A stretch of DNA of 64,000 nt from Acidovorax sp. A1169 (GTDB lineage: Bacteria; Pseudomonadota; Gammaproteobacteria; Burkholderiales; Burkholderiaceae_C): positions 1 through 64,000 of the forward strand of contig NZ_JAUZDX010000015.1 in assembly GCF_030704685.1 (NCBI RefSeq). The letters run 5' to 3'. The position numbers and the translations under genes are program-made. The first letter of the stretch is position 1, and every line of letters begins with the position of its first letter. A model generated the notes under the pieces. The model saw only the letters and a program-made list of their open reading frames with translations, had not been told where the DNA came from and ran no database searches. Shown here piece by piece: positions 17,824 to 26,760 of the stretch.

Positions 17824-18798
17824 ATGAAGACACGCATCACCGAACTCTTCGGCATCCAGCACCCGATCATCCAGGGCGGCATGCACCATGTGGGCCTGGC
17901 CGAGCTGGCGTCGGCGGTCTCCAACGCGGGCGGCCTGGGCATGGTCACGGGGCTGACGCAGCGCACGCCCGAGCTGCTGGCCCGCGAGATCGCGCGCTGC
18001 CGCGCCATGACCGACAAGCCTTTTGGCGTGAACCTCACCTTTTTGCCCTCGGTCAACCCGCCCGACTACCCGGGCTACGTGAAGGCCATCATCGACGGCG
18101 GCGTGAAGGTGGTCGAAACTGCGGGCAACAACCCGCAGAAATGGCTGCCTGCGCTCAAGGAGGCCGGCATCAAGGTCATCCACAAATGCACCTCGGTGCG
18201 CCATGCGCTCAAGGCCCAGGCCATCGGCTGCGATGCGATCAGCGTGGACGGCTTCGAGTGCGGCGGCCACCCCGGCGAGGACGATGTGCCCAACTTCATC
18301 CTGCTGCCGCGGGCTGCCGAAGAACTGACCATCCCCTTCGTCGCGTCGGGCGGCATGGCCGATGGCCGCTCGCTCGTGGCCGCGCTGGCGCTGGGCGCCG
18401 AGGGCATGAACATGGGCACGCGCTTCATCGCCACGCAAGAGGCGCCGGTGCACGAGAACGTCAAGCGCGCCATCGTCGCGGCCAGCGAGCTCGATACGCG
18501 CCTGGTCATGCGCCCGCTGCGCAACACCGAGCGGGTGCTGAGCAACGCCGCCGTGGAACGGCTGTTGCAAAAAGAGCGCGAGCTGGGCGCGGCGATCACC
18601 TTCGAGGACATCCTGCCCGAAGTCGCAGGCGTCTACCCGCGCATCATGCAAAGCGGCGAGATGGACGCGGGCGCCTGGTCCTGCGGCATGGTCGCCGGCC
18701 TGATCCACGACGTACCGACGGTGCAGCAGCTGATCGACCGGACCATGGCCGAGGCCCATGCCCTGATCCACGAACGCCTGGCGGGCCTCGCCCGCTGA
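17824..18798 (+). CDS. Nitronate monooxygenase/FabK-like FMN protein
   Basis: 324 aa, 7 bp after the Bug gene. A TIM-barrel FMN enzyme of the 2-nitropropane dioxygenase family: [16 protein letters not shown] (7-22), [34 protein letters not shown] (with the catalytic-position histidine) and [29 protein letters not shown] for phosphate binding. Family members oxidise nitronates or reduce enoyl thioesters. Inside a beta-oxidation operon next to ETF genes an enoyl-CoA reductase or flavin-dependent oxidase role is equally likely. I cannot choose from sequence alone. Confidence 0.82.
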   Translation: MKTRITELFGIQHPIIQGGMHHVGLAELASAVSNAGGLGMVTGLTQRTPELLAREIARCRAMTDKPFGVNLTFLPSVNPPDYPGYVKAIIDGGVKVVETAGNNPQKWLPALKEAGIKVIHKCTSVRHALKAQAIGCDAISVDGFECGGHPGEDDVPNFILLPRAAEELTIPFVASGGMADGRSLVAALALGAEGMNMGTRFIATQEAPVHENVKRAIVAASELDTRLVMRPLRNTERVLSNAAVERLLQKERELGAAITFEDILPEVAGVYPRIMQSGEMDAGAWSCGMVAGLIHDVPTVQQLIDRTMAEAHALIHERLAGLAR

Positions 18799-18826
18799 GC
18801 CTTCCACCCACCCCAGAAAGAATTCC

Positions 18827-19576
18827 ATGAAAGCAATCGTCGCCGTCAAGCGCGTGGTCGACTACAACGTCAAAGTCCGAGTCAAGTCGGACCAAACGGG
18901 TGTGGACATCGCCAACGTGAAGATGAGCATGAACCCCTTTGACGAAATCGCCGTCGAAGAGGCCGTGCGCCTGAAAGAAAAAGGCCTGGTGACCGAAGTC
19001 ATCGCCGTCTCCTGCGGCGTGGCCCAGTGCCAGGAAACCCTGCGCACCGCCATGGCGATTGGCGCCGACCGCGCCATCCTGGTGGAAACCGACGTCGAAC
19101 TCCAACCCCTGGCCGTGGCCAAGATCCTCAAAGCCCTGGTCGACAAGGAACAACCAGGCCTCGTGATCCTGGGCAAACAGGCCATCGACGACGACGCCAA
19201 CCAGACCGGCCAGATGCTCGCCGCCCTGGCCGACCTGCCCCAGGCCACCTTCGCCAGCAAGGTGGAACTGTCTGCCGACAAGGTCAGCGTGACCCGCGAA
19301 GTCGACGGCGGCCTGGAAACCCTGGCCTTGACCCTGCCCGCAGTCATCACCACCGACCTGCGCCTGAACGAGCCGCGCTACGTCACCTTGCCCAACATCA
19401 TGAAGGCCAAGAAGAAGCAGCTCGACATCGTCAAGCCCGAAGACCTGGGTGTGGACGTCACCCCCCGCCTGAAGACCCTCAAGGTCACCGAGCCCGCCAA
19501 GCGCGGCGCCGGCGTCAAGGTGGCCGACGTGGCCGCCTTGGTCGAGAAACTCAAGAACGAAGCGAAGGTGATCTGA
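18827..19576 (+). CDS. etfB: Electron transfer flavoprotein beta subunit
   Basis: 249 aa. [20 protein letters not shown] at the start, [18 protein letters not shown] and [31 protein letters not shown] are hallmark EtfB segments, the latter near the AMP site; [28 protein letters not shown] is the recognition-loop region. The protein accepts electrons from acyl-CoA dehydrogenases such as the two encoded upstream and delivers them to ETF-quinone oxidoreductase. The alpha-subunit ATG follows its stop directly, so expression should be coupled. Confidence 0.96.
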   Translation: MKAIVAVKRVVDYNVKVRVKSDQTGVDIANVKMSMNPFDEIAVEEAVRLKEKGLVTEVIAVSCGVAQCQETLRTAMAIGADRAILVETDVELQPLAVAKILKALVDKEQPGLVILGKQAIDDDANQTGQMLAALADLPQATFASKVELSADKVSVTREVDGGLETLALTLPAVITTDLRLNEPRYVTLPNIMKAKKKQLDIVKPEDLGVDVTPRLKTLKVTEPAKRGAGVKVADVAALVEKLKNEAKVI

Positions 19577-20509
19577 ATGTCGGTACTCGTTATTGCTGAA
19601 CACGACAACGCGATCGTCAAGGGCGCGACCTTCAACACCGTGACCGCCGCCATCGCCTGCGGTGGCGATGTGCACGTGCTGATCGCCGGCCACAATGCCG
19701 GTGCTGCGGCGACGGCTGCCGGCCAGATCGCCGGCGTCGCCAAGGTCATCCACGCCGATGCCCCCGGACTGGAACACGGCCTGGCCGAGAACGTGGCCGC
19801 CCAGGTGCTGGCCATCGCCGCCAACTACAGCCACATCCTGTTCCCCGCGACCGCCAGCGGCAAGAACGTGGCCCCCCGCGTGGCTGCCAAGCTCGATGTC
19901 GCGCAGATCAGCGACATCACCAAGGTGATCTCCCCCGACACCTTCGAGCGCCCGATCTACGCCGGCAACGCCATTGCCACCGTGCAGAGCAGCGACGCCA
20001 CCAAGGTCATCACCGTGCGCACCACGGGGTTCGATCCGGCAGCCGCCACCGGTGGCAGTGCCGCCACCGAAGCCTCCGCCGCTACGGCGGATACTGGCAA
20101 GAGCACCTTCGTGGGCAGCGAGATCGCCAAGAGCGACCGCCCCGAGCTGACCGCCGCCAAGATCATCGTCTCCGGTGGCCGGGCCCTCGGCAGCAAGGAA
20201 AAGTTCGACGAAGTGATGACCCCGCTGGCCGACAAGCTCGGCGCTGCCCTGGGCGCCAGCCGCGCTGCGGTGGATGCCGGCTATGCCCCCAACGACTGGC
20301 AAGTGGGCCAGACGGGCAAGATCGTGGCGCCGCAGCTGTACATCGCAGCCGGGATCTCGGGGGCCATCCAGCATCTGGCGGGGATGAAGGACTCCAAGGT
20401 GATCGTGGCGATCAACAAGGATGCGGAGGCGCCGATCTTCAGTGTGGCGGACTATGGGCTGGAGGCGGATCTGTTTACCGCTGTGCCGGAGCTGGTCAAG
20501 GCGCTGTAA
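19577..20509 (+). CDS. etfA: Electron transfer flavoprotein alpha subunit
   Basis: 310 aa, starting at the base after the etfB stop. The C-terminal FAD domain is clear: [21 protein letters not shown], then [46 protein letters not shown] and the closing [20 protein letters not shown]. The N-terminal domain carries [22 protein letters not shown]. It forms the FAD-binding heterodimer with EtfB. Having a private ETF pair in the operon shows that the dehydrogenase step is central to the pathway. Confidence 0.96.
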   Translation: MSVLVIAEHDNAIVKGATFNTVTAAIACGGDVHVLIAGHNAGAAATAAGQIAGVAKVIHADAPGLEHGLAENVAAQVLAIAANYSHILFPATASGKNVAPRVAAKLDVAQISDITKVISPDTFERPIYAGNAIATVQSSDATKVITVRTTGFDPAAATGGSAATEASAATADTGKSTFVGSEIAKSDRPELTAAKIIVSGGRALGSKEKFDEVMTPLADKLGAALGASRAAVDAGYAPNDWQVGQTGKIVAPQLYIAAGISGAIQHLAGMKDSKVIVAINKDAEAPIFSVADYGLEADLFTAVPELVKAL

Positions 20510-20551
20510 AGCGCAACCGGAAGCGACATTTCACCATTTCAGGAGACAAGC

Positions 20552-21544
20552 ATGCACAACAACCAACCCCTCAACCGCCGCCGTCTGCTGGCAACCGCCA
20601 CGGCCGGCATCGCCGCCGCTGCGGCACCCGCCTGGGCCAACACAGCGTGGCCCAGCAAGCCGATACGCATCGTCGTGCCCTACACGGCGGGTGGCTTCAC
20701 CGACCAGATGGCGCGCCTGCTGCAGGTCGGGCTGCAGCAGCAGCTGGGGCAACCGGTCATCATCGACAACAAGCCGGGTGCCAACAGCATCATCGGCGTG
20801 GATGCGGTGGCCAAAGCCGCACCCGACGGGCATACCTTTGCCGTGGTGATTGCCGCCTATGCGGCCAACACCACGCTGTACCCCAAGCTGCCCTACGACC
20901 CGAAGAAAGACCTGGTGGGCGTGTCCCTGATGGGGATTTCGCCGCTGGTGGCCGCCGTCGCCACGAATGCCCCGTTCAAGACCATGGCGGAACTCGTGGC
21001 CTATGGGCGTGCCAACCCTGGCAAGCTGAGCTTCGCCTCGTCGGGCGCTGGTTCGGCCGCCCACCTGACCTCCGAACTCATGCGCCTGGTCACCAAGGTC
21101 GATATGGTGCACGTGCCGTACAAGGGTGCCTCGCCTGCGCTGGCCGACCTCATGGGCGGGCAGGTCCCGCTGTTCCTGGACCCGCCGCCCAACCTGATCC
21201 AGCCCGCCAAGGCCGGCAAGATCCGCCTGATCGGCGTGGCCAGCGACAAGCGCGTGCCGGCGCTGCCGGACGTGCCCACCTTCGCGGAGCAGGGCTATCC
21301 CGCCATCGTCGGCAGCACCTGGGCTGCCATGCTGGCGCCGGCCGGCGTGCCGCGCGAGATCGTGCAGCGCATGTCCACGGAGGTCGCGCGCATCATCCGC
21401 AGCCCGGAGGTGGCGCGCCGCCTGGAGCAGAGCATGGGCACGTTTGCCGAGGGCTCCACCCCGCAGGAGTGCGATGCCTTCATTGCCAGCGAGACCACGA
21501 AATGGGCCAAGGTCATCCGCGATGCCGGGGTGGTGGTCGACTGA
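20552..21544 (+). CDS. Bug/TctC-family periplasmic solute-binding receptor
   Basis: 330 aa; ATG preceded by AGGAGA, 42 bp after etfA. It has a signal peptide with RRR, then LLATATAGIAAAAAPAWA. The mature protein begins with the Bug motif WPSKPIRIVVPYTAGGFTDQMARLLQ and contains VPYKGASPALADLMGGQVPLF. It is the second receptor of this family in the same operon and differs in sequence from the first, so the two may bind different acids or one may be sensory. No permease genes are adjacent. Confidence 0.9.
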   Translation: MHNNQPLNRRRLLATATAGIAAAAAPAWANTAWPSKPIRIVVPYTAGGFTDQMARLLQVGLQQQLGQPVIIDNKPGANSIIGVDAVAKAAPDGHTFAVVIAAYAANTTLYPKLPYDPKKDLVGVSLMGISPLVAAVATNAPFKTMAELVAYGRANPGKLSFASSGAGSAAHLTSELMRLVTKVDMVHVPYKGASPALADLMGGQVPLFLDPPPNLIQPAKAGKIRLIGVASDKRVPALPDVPTFAEQGYPAIVGSTWAAMLAPAGVPREIVQRMSTEVARIIRSPEVARRLEQSMGTFAEGSTPQECDAFIASETTKWAKVIRDAGVVVD

Positions 21545-21688
21545 TTCAGACACATAACGATTGCTCCCGGCGCCTATGCGCCGTATCTGCATCCTCCTAC
21601 AAGGCTGCAACCGGTCGATCCGTACGATCAGTCATCCCTGCCACTGCGGCTGCCCGCAGCCAGGCCCCTTTGGCCAAGAGGTGCCGCC

Positions 21689-22732
21689 ATGATGACCGAT
21701 TCGCAAAACCTTTTCAGCACCGCCCAGGCCTTGCCTGGCGCGCTGGCGTCGATGGGTTCTGCCCCGGTGATCCGGCAGTTGCGCCACTTGGTGGACAACG
21801 GATTGGCCGATCTGCCCCAGCCCGGCGCGGGCCGCACGCTGGAGCGCTGGCAGGCGCTGAGCCTGGTGGCCGGCCACGACCTGTCGCTGGCCAGGCTGTA
21901 CGAAAGCCATACCGACGCCCTGGCCATACTGCGTGAATTGGGCGGTCAGCCCCGATCACGCGGCGAGGTCTGGGCCATGTGGGCGGCCGAGTCGCCAGGG
22001 CGGCGGCTCGAAGCCATAGACCGGGGCGCTGCAGGCATCGTGCTGTCGGGCTCAAAGGCCTCGTGTGCTGGCGCCCTGGGTGCCAGCCATGCGCTGCTTA
22101 CGGCGTGGCTTCCCGGGCAGCAACCGCAACTCATTGCGGTGGAGCTCGATGATCCCAGCGTCACAATCCAGACAAATGACTGGCACGCCGTGGGCATGGC
22201 GGACACCGGCAGTGCTGATGTGACCTTCCACAACACACCCGCGATCATGCTCGGGTCCCCAGGCGATTTCATGCGGCGCTGCGGTTACTGGCATGCAGGC
22301 GCCGGCATCGCTGCGTGTTGGCACGGTGGCATTCGTGCGGTGGCCCAGGTGCTGTATGCAGCGGTGCAGCAATGCCCATCCACCCATCCCCTGCATACCA
22401 TGCGCGCTGCAGCATTGGGCAGGGTGGATGTGGTCGTCAACAGTACCGCGGCCGTATTGCGCGACAGCGCGTCCTGGATCGACGCCCACCCTGGCGATGC
22501 GGCGATGACCCTGGCCTTGCGCACCCGGCAGGCCGTAGGGAATGGCGCCTTGCGGGTCCTGGAGGAAACGGGGCGCGCCCTGGAGGGCACGGCCTTCAGC
22601 CGGAACACGTTTTTTGCGCGCATGGCGGCAGCTCTGCCGGCGTTCATGCGCCAGAGTCAGGGTGATCGCGACGATACGGCCCTGGCCGCAGCGCTGCTCG
22701 CACAGGAAAAGCCACCAGCCTGGGCCCTGTGA
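21689..22732 (+). CDS. Acyl-CoA dehydrogenase-like protein, divergent
   Basis: 347 aa; ATG at 21689, followed at once by a second ATG codon. Segments such as GHDLSLARLYESHTDALAILRELGG, GIVLSGSKASCAGALGASHALLTA and WHAVGMADTGSADVTFHNTPA follow the middle and helical domains of acyl-CoA dehydrogenases, but the usual catalytic and C-terminal GGxG motifs are missing or much altered. Codon use is a little less GC-rich than in the operon before it. It lies 144 bp after the Bug gene and before a terminator, so it may be a later addition to the transcription unit. Substrate and activity are unknown. Confidence 0.7.
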   Translation: MMTDSQNLFSTAQALPGALASMGSAPVIRQLRHLVDNGLADLPQPGAGRTLERWQALSLVAGHDLSLARLYESHTDALAILRELGGQPRSRGEVWAMWAAESPGRRLEAIDRGAAGIVLSGSKASCAGALGASHALLTAWLPGQQPQLIAVELDDPSVTIQTNDWHAVGMADTGSADVTFHNTPAIMLGSPGDFMRRCGYWHAGAGIAACWHGGIRAVAQVLYAAVQQCPSTHPLHTMRAAALGRVDVVVNSTAAVLRDSASWIDAHPGDAAMTLALRTRQAVGNGALRVLEETGRALEGTAFSRNTFFARMAAALPAFMRQSQGDRDDTALAAALLAQEKPPAWAL

Positions 22733-22841
22733 TCAGCGCACGCCCCTTGCGGTGCCGTCCTACAGCCAGAGCCCCTGCTTCCGCTTACCATTGGCTTGTC
22801 GATACCGCAGTCGACATCCCCCCACTTGCATCACTGCAAGC

Positions 22842-22873
22842 GGAAAGCCCGCTCAACGCGGGCTTTCCTTTTT
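22842..22873 (+). terminator. Rho-independent terminator after the acyl-CoA gene region
   Basis: GGAAAGCCCGC and GCGGGCTTTCC form a perfect 11-bp stem with a 5-base loop (TCAAC), followed by TTTTTG. It lies 110 bp after the acyl-CoA dehydrogenase-like gene and probably ends the long catabolic transcript. Confidence 0.85.
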
Positions 22874-22982
22874 GTGCTGCGCTGCACCGAAACCCCTCAC
22901 GCTCCAGGGCTGTTGCGAATGGTTGCCCGACTCCCGTTGACTGCGGTTCAGAATGCGTTGTCTCCAACCATGCGGGGGTTCT

Positions 22983-23243
22983 ATGCCGATGGAGTACCTG
23001 AAAGTGATCGCTGTCGAGATGCTTCCGTTCGACGTGAACGATGAGGCAGGCGTGGACAAGCTTCGGGTGCTTGAGGCCGCCGGCATGGTGGAAGTGCAGT
23101 TCACGCAGGAGCGCGGCAGCCCCCCCGCCCGCGTGGTCGCCATCACCGGTCTGGGCAGGGCCTCGCTGCTCGCCGAAGTCGCCAAACAGGTCATCCGACA
23201 GCGAAGCCCCGAAGTGTCGTCCGCCTGGGCTGCGTTGTCCTGA
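22983..23243 (+). CDS. Small hypothetical protein, possible winged-helix fragment
   Basis: 86 aa from ATG 22983, preceded by a G-rich GGGGG; an ATG two codons later is also possible. The segment LRVLEAAGMVEVQFTQE followed by ARVVAITGLGRASLLAE resembles the last helix and wing of a winged-helix domain, where a ligand- or DNA-contacting wing follows a 'LExxGLV' helix. No other domain is present, and neighbours give no hint. It stands alone between a terminator and the glycogen operon. Function unknown. Confidence 0.55.
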   Translation: MPMEYLKVIAVEMLPFDVNDEAGVDKLRVLEAAGMVEVQFTQERGSPPARVVAITGLGRASLLAEVAKQVIRQRSPEVSSAWAALS

Positions 23244-23464
23244 GGCGTTTGGTGGTCCTGGCAATTTCCCGGGAAACCTGGGTACGGCTCCGATTCAGCT
23301 GCGACCTGGCTCGCAGTGAACTTCGTGTGTGCCGGTGCCAATAGGCGCTTGAAGAAGCGTCTGTCCCCGACATCGGCTGCGCATACGAGCCGCTTCCTTT
23401 CCTGCGCACTTTTTACCGCAAATCAGGGCTCTCGCCTTTTGCAACGCCTCTGCACGAATACCGT

Positions 23465-23480
23465 GTAGGTAAATACCTAC
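23465..23480. promoter_or_regulatory. Palindrome upstream of the glycogen operon
   Basis: GTAGGTA AA TACCTAC is a perfect 7-bp inverted repeat with a 2-bp spacer, 50 bp upstream of the glgB start. The gap 23244-23529 before glgB holds no gene that I can support, so this is the likeliest operator for the operon. The cognate regulator is unknown. Confidence 0.5.
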
Positions 23481-23529
23481 CAGCGCATGCGCACCGGTCT
23501 TGCGGTCGCATATTGCAGTGCAGCAGAAC

Positions 23530-25434
23530 ATGGAGGTCAACAACCCCTCCATCATGAACGACGCAGCGCAATCGACTCCCTTCGCAGCCACTTCGGCGGC
23601 CGCGTCGTCCCACTTTCACCACTACGAAGTGCTGGGCGCCCATGTGGATTCCACAGGCACCACCTTCACGGTATGGGCGCCCAATGCCCGCCAGGTCGAA
23701 GTCATCGGTAGTTTCAGCAACTGGGCGCCCCTGGCGATGCAGCGCGCACAGGACGGCTCGGGCCGCTGGAGCGCGCGCGTGGATGGCGCCGGCCATGGTG
23801 ACCTGTACAAGTACCGCATCCAGGATTCGCATGGCCAGTGGGCAGAAAAGGCCGACCCCTATGCCACCCGGCAGGAGCACCCTCCCGGCACGGCCTCCCG
23901 GATCTGGAACCTGGACTATGAATGGAACGACCGCGCCTGGATGGCCGCTCGCGGCGAGCGGCAGGCGCTGGACGCCCCGATGTCCGTCTACGAGGTGCAC
24001 CTGGGCTCCTGGCAGCGCCAGGAAGACGGGCGCTTCCTCAACTACCGCGACATCGCCCAGCGCCTGGCAGCCCATTGCAACGCCCTGGGCTTCACGCATG
24101 TGGAGCTGATGCCGGTGACGGAGCATCCCTTCTATGGATCGTGGGGCTACCAGACCACTGGGTACTTCGCCCCCACGGCCCGCTATGGCAACCCGCAGGA
24201 CCTGATGGTGCTGGTGGACACCCTCCACCAGCACGGTATAGGCGTGCTGCTCGACTGGGTGGTTTCGCACTTCCCGTCGGATGCGCACGGCTTGGCACGC
24301 TTCGACGGCACCGCGCTCTACGAGCACGAAGACCTGCGCAAGGGTTTCCACCCCGAGTGGAACAGCCTGATCTTCAACTACGGCCGCTATGAGGTGCGCG
24401 ACTTCCTCATCAGCAACGCCTTGTTCTGGCTGGGCAAGTACCACTTCGATGGCATCCGCGTGGATGCGGTGTCATCCATGCTCTACCTGGATTTTTCGCG
24501 CAAGCCCGGCGAATGGGTGCCCAACGCCGATGGCGGGCACCAGAACTGGGAAGCCGTGCGCTTTCTGCAGGACCTGAACTGCGCCGTCTACGCCGAGTTC
24601 CCCGACGTGCACGTGATCGCCGAGGAGTCCACTGCCTGGGCCGGGGTGTCGCGCCCCGTCGATACCAACGGCCTGGGCTTCGGCATGAAGTGGAACATGG
24701 GCTGGATGAACGACACGCTTCGCTACATGCAGCGTGACCATGCGCACCGGCACTGGCACGAGGGCGATATCCGCTTCTCCATGGTCTATGCCTTCGACGA
24801 GAACTTTGTGCTGGCGCTCTCCCACGATGAAGTGGTGTACGGCAAGCGCAGTCTGCTGTCTCGCCAGCCGGGCGACCAGTGGCAGCGCTTTGCCGGCCTG
24901 CGCACGCTCTACGGAATGATGTGGTCGCACCCGGGCAAGAAGCTGCTCTTCATGGGCGGTGAGTTCGGCCAGATCGACGAATGGCACCACGAGCGCACGC
25001 TGGACTGGCACCTGTGGGCCAAGGCCCGCCACAGCGGCATGGCGCGCTGGGTGGCCGACCTCAACCGCACCTACCGCGAGCGCCCTGCCCTGCACGCGCA
25101 CGATTTCGATGCCGAAGGCTTTGCCTGGGCGCCCATGGCACCGCACCAGACCACCGTGCTGGCCTTCATCCGCCGCGCTGGCGACGACATCGTACTGGCC
25201 GTGCACAACCTGACGCCGCAGCCTGTCGCCGCACTGCGGGTTGGCGTGCCGGTGGCCGGGCACTGGCATGAGTTGCTCAACAGCGATGCCGAAGCGTACG
25301 GCGGCAGCGGCATGGGCAACTTTGGCGGAGTGGATGCAACGCCCACGCCGCTCGAAGGCCAACCGGCCCACGTGCACCTGACCGTGCCCCCTCTTTCGAC
25401 CGTTCTTCTTTCCAACCGCCCCACAAGGGCTTGA
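23530..25434 (+). CDS. glgB: 1,4-alpha-glucan branching enzyme
   Basis: 634 aa from ATG 23530; an ATG at 23554 is equally possible, as neither has a good ribosome binding site. It transfers alpha-1,4 segments to make the alpha-1,6 branches of glycogen. It has one N-terminal CBM48 domain (TTFTVWAPNARQVEVIGSFSNW) and then the GH13 barrel. Catalytic motifs are DGIRVDAVSSMLYLDFSR with the nucleophile aspartate, VIAEESTAW with the acid/base glutamate, and ALSHDEVVYGK with the third carboxylate. FMGGEFGQIDEWHHER and a C-terminal all-beta domain complete it. It is the first gene of the glg/tre operon. Confidence 0.95.
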   Translation: MEVNNPSIMNDAAQSTPFAATSAAASSHFHHYEVLGAHVDSTGTTFTVWAPNARQVEVIGSFSNWAPLAMQRAQDGSGRWSARVDGAGHGDLYKYRIQDSHGQWAEKADPYATRQEHPPGTASRIWNLDYEWNDRAWMAARGERQALDAPMSVYEVHLGSWQRQEDGRFLNYRDIAQRLAAHCNALGFTHVELMPVTEHPFYGSWGYQTTGYFAPTARYGNPQDLMVLVDTLHQHGIGVLLDWVVSHFPSDAHGLARFDGTALYEHEDLRKGFHPEWNSLIFNYGRYEVRDFLISNALFWLGKYHFDGIRVDAVSSMLYLDFSRKPGEWVPNADGGHQNWEAVRFLQDLNCAVYAEFPDVHVIAEESTAWAGVSRPVDTNGLGFGMKWNMGWMNDTLRYMQRDHAHRHWHEGDIRFSMVYAFDENFVLALSHDEVVYGKRSLLSRQPGDQWQRFAGLRTLYGMMWSHPGKKLLFMGGEFGQIDEWHHERTLDWHLWAKARHSGMARWVADLNRTYRERPALHAHDFDAEGFAWAPMAPHQTTVLAFIRRAGDDIVLAVHNLTPQPVAALRVGVPVAGHWHELLNSDAEAYGGSGMGNFGGVDATPTPLEGQPAHVHLTVPPLSTVLLSNRPTRA

Positions 25435-25455
25435 TTCTTCACTGGAGCTGATGCT

Positions 25456-26760
25456 ATGTCGCGTACCCGAAATGTGTTGGCGATCGTGATGGCAGGGGGC
25501 GAAGGCTCCCGCCTGCACCCCCTGACGGACGAGCGCTGCAAACCTGCAGTGCCCTTCAATGGCAAGCACCGCATCGTGGACTTCGTGCTGTCCAATTTGG
25601 TCAACTCGGAGATCTATTCGATCTACCTGCTGGTGCAGTACAAGTCGCAGTCCCTGATCGAGCACATCCGCAGCTCTTGGACCATGACGCGCTTCATCCC
25701 CCAGCACTTCGTGACGGTGGTGCCGCCGCAGATGCGCAACGGCCCCGAGTGGTTCCAGGGCACGGCCGATTCGGTGTACCAGAACATCCACCTGATCGAA
25801 TCCTTCCAACCCGACATCGTGGCGGTCTTTGGTGCTGACCACATCTACCGCATGGACGTGCGCCAGATGGTGGACTTCCACCGAGACAGCAAAGCCCATG
25901 TGAGCGTAGCAACACTGCCGGTGCCCCTGTCGCAATGCAACCAGTTCGGCATCGTGGAGATCGACGCCCACCATCGCATTGCCAACTTCGTGGAAAAGCC
26001 CAAGAACACGCGCCCCATGCCCGGCAGCAGCACACATGCGCTGGCATCCATGGGCAACTACCTGTTCGATGCCGATGTTCTGCTCGACGCTCTGAAGAAG
26101 GCGCACGCCACAGGCCACAGCGACTTCGGCCGCGATATCCTGCCCACCATGCTGCAATCTCATCGGCTGATGGCCTATGACTTCACCGCCAATGAGATCC
26201 CCGGTACCGCGTCTTATGAAGAGCATGCGTATTGGCGCGACGTGGGCACCATCGATGCGTATTTCGATGCGCATTTCGATACTCTGGGCGCCACACCGCG
26301 CTTTCGCATGACCAACCGCGAGTGGCCCATCTACGCCAGCCCCGACCAGGCCGAGTCGGCCCAGATCGAGAACGGCGTGATACACCGCTCGGTGGTGGGT
26401 TCGGGCAGCATCGTCGATGGCGCAACGCTCAACCATGCCATGCTGCGCCGCTCGGTGCTGGTGGAACGCGATGCGACGCTGGAGCACTGCATCGTCATGG
26501 AACGCTCGCGTATCGGCCAAGGTGCCCACGTGCGCCGCGCCATCATCGATCAGGACAACGATATTCCCCCAGGCGAGCGGATCGGCTTCGACGAAGCGGA
26601 GGACCGCCGCCGGTTCCACGTCACGGAAAGCGGCATCGTGGTCGTGCCGCGGCAGTTCTTTCCAACGCGCAGTGCGTTCGTGAGCAATACGCTCAAGGTG
26701 GACCGGGTGCGCCAACCTGTGCCAGCCGCCCTGGGCAACGACTTCAGAGCCGCTGCATGA
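25456..26760 (+). CDS. glgC: Glucose-1-phosphate adenylyltransferase (ADP-glucose pyrophosphorylase)
   Basis: 434 aa, 21 bp after glgB with GGAG upstream. It makes ADP-glucose from ATP and glucose-1-phosphate, the committed step of glycogen synthesis. The nucleotide loop is [23 protein letters not shown] (about 11-33); [18 protein letters not shown] holds the catalytic aspartate; [19 protein letters not shown] binds the sugar phosphate; and a C-terminal left-handed beta helix follows ([18 protein letters not shown]). Such enzymes are usually allosteric, controlled by glycolytic intermediates and AMP/Pi. Its TGA overlaps the next ATG. Confidence 0.96.
   Translation: MSRTRNVLAIVMAGGEGSRLHPLTDERCKPAVPFNGKHRIVDFVLSNLVNSEIYSIYLLVQYKSQSLIEHIRSSWTMTRFIPQHFVTVVPPQMRNGPEWFQGTADSVYQNIHLIESFQPDIVAVFGADHIYRMDVRQMVDFHRDSKAHVSVATLPVPLSQCNQFGIVEIDAHHRIANFVEKPKNTRPMPGSSTHALASMGNYLFDADVLLDALKKAHATGHSDFGRDILPTMLQSHRLMAYDFTANEIPGTASYEEHAYWRDVGTIDAYFDAHFDTLGATPRFRMTNREWPIYASPDQAESAQIENGVIHRSVVGSGSIVDGATLNHAMLRRSVLVERDATLEHCIVMERSRIGQGAHVRRAIIDQDNDIPPGERIGFDEAEDRRRFHVTESGIVVVPRQFFPTRSAFVSNTLKVDRVRQPVPAALGNDFRAAA

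Noticed and set aside
23413..24444. 343-codon minus-strand frame overlapping the start of glgB
   Set aside because: Antisense to the conserved CBM48 and GH13 segments of glgB, with no recognisable domain of its own.
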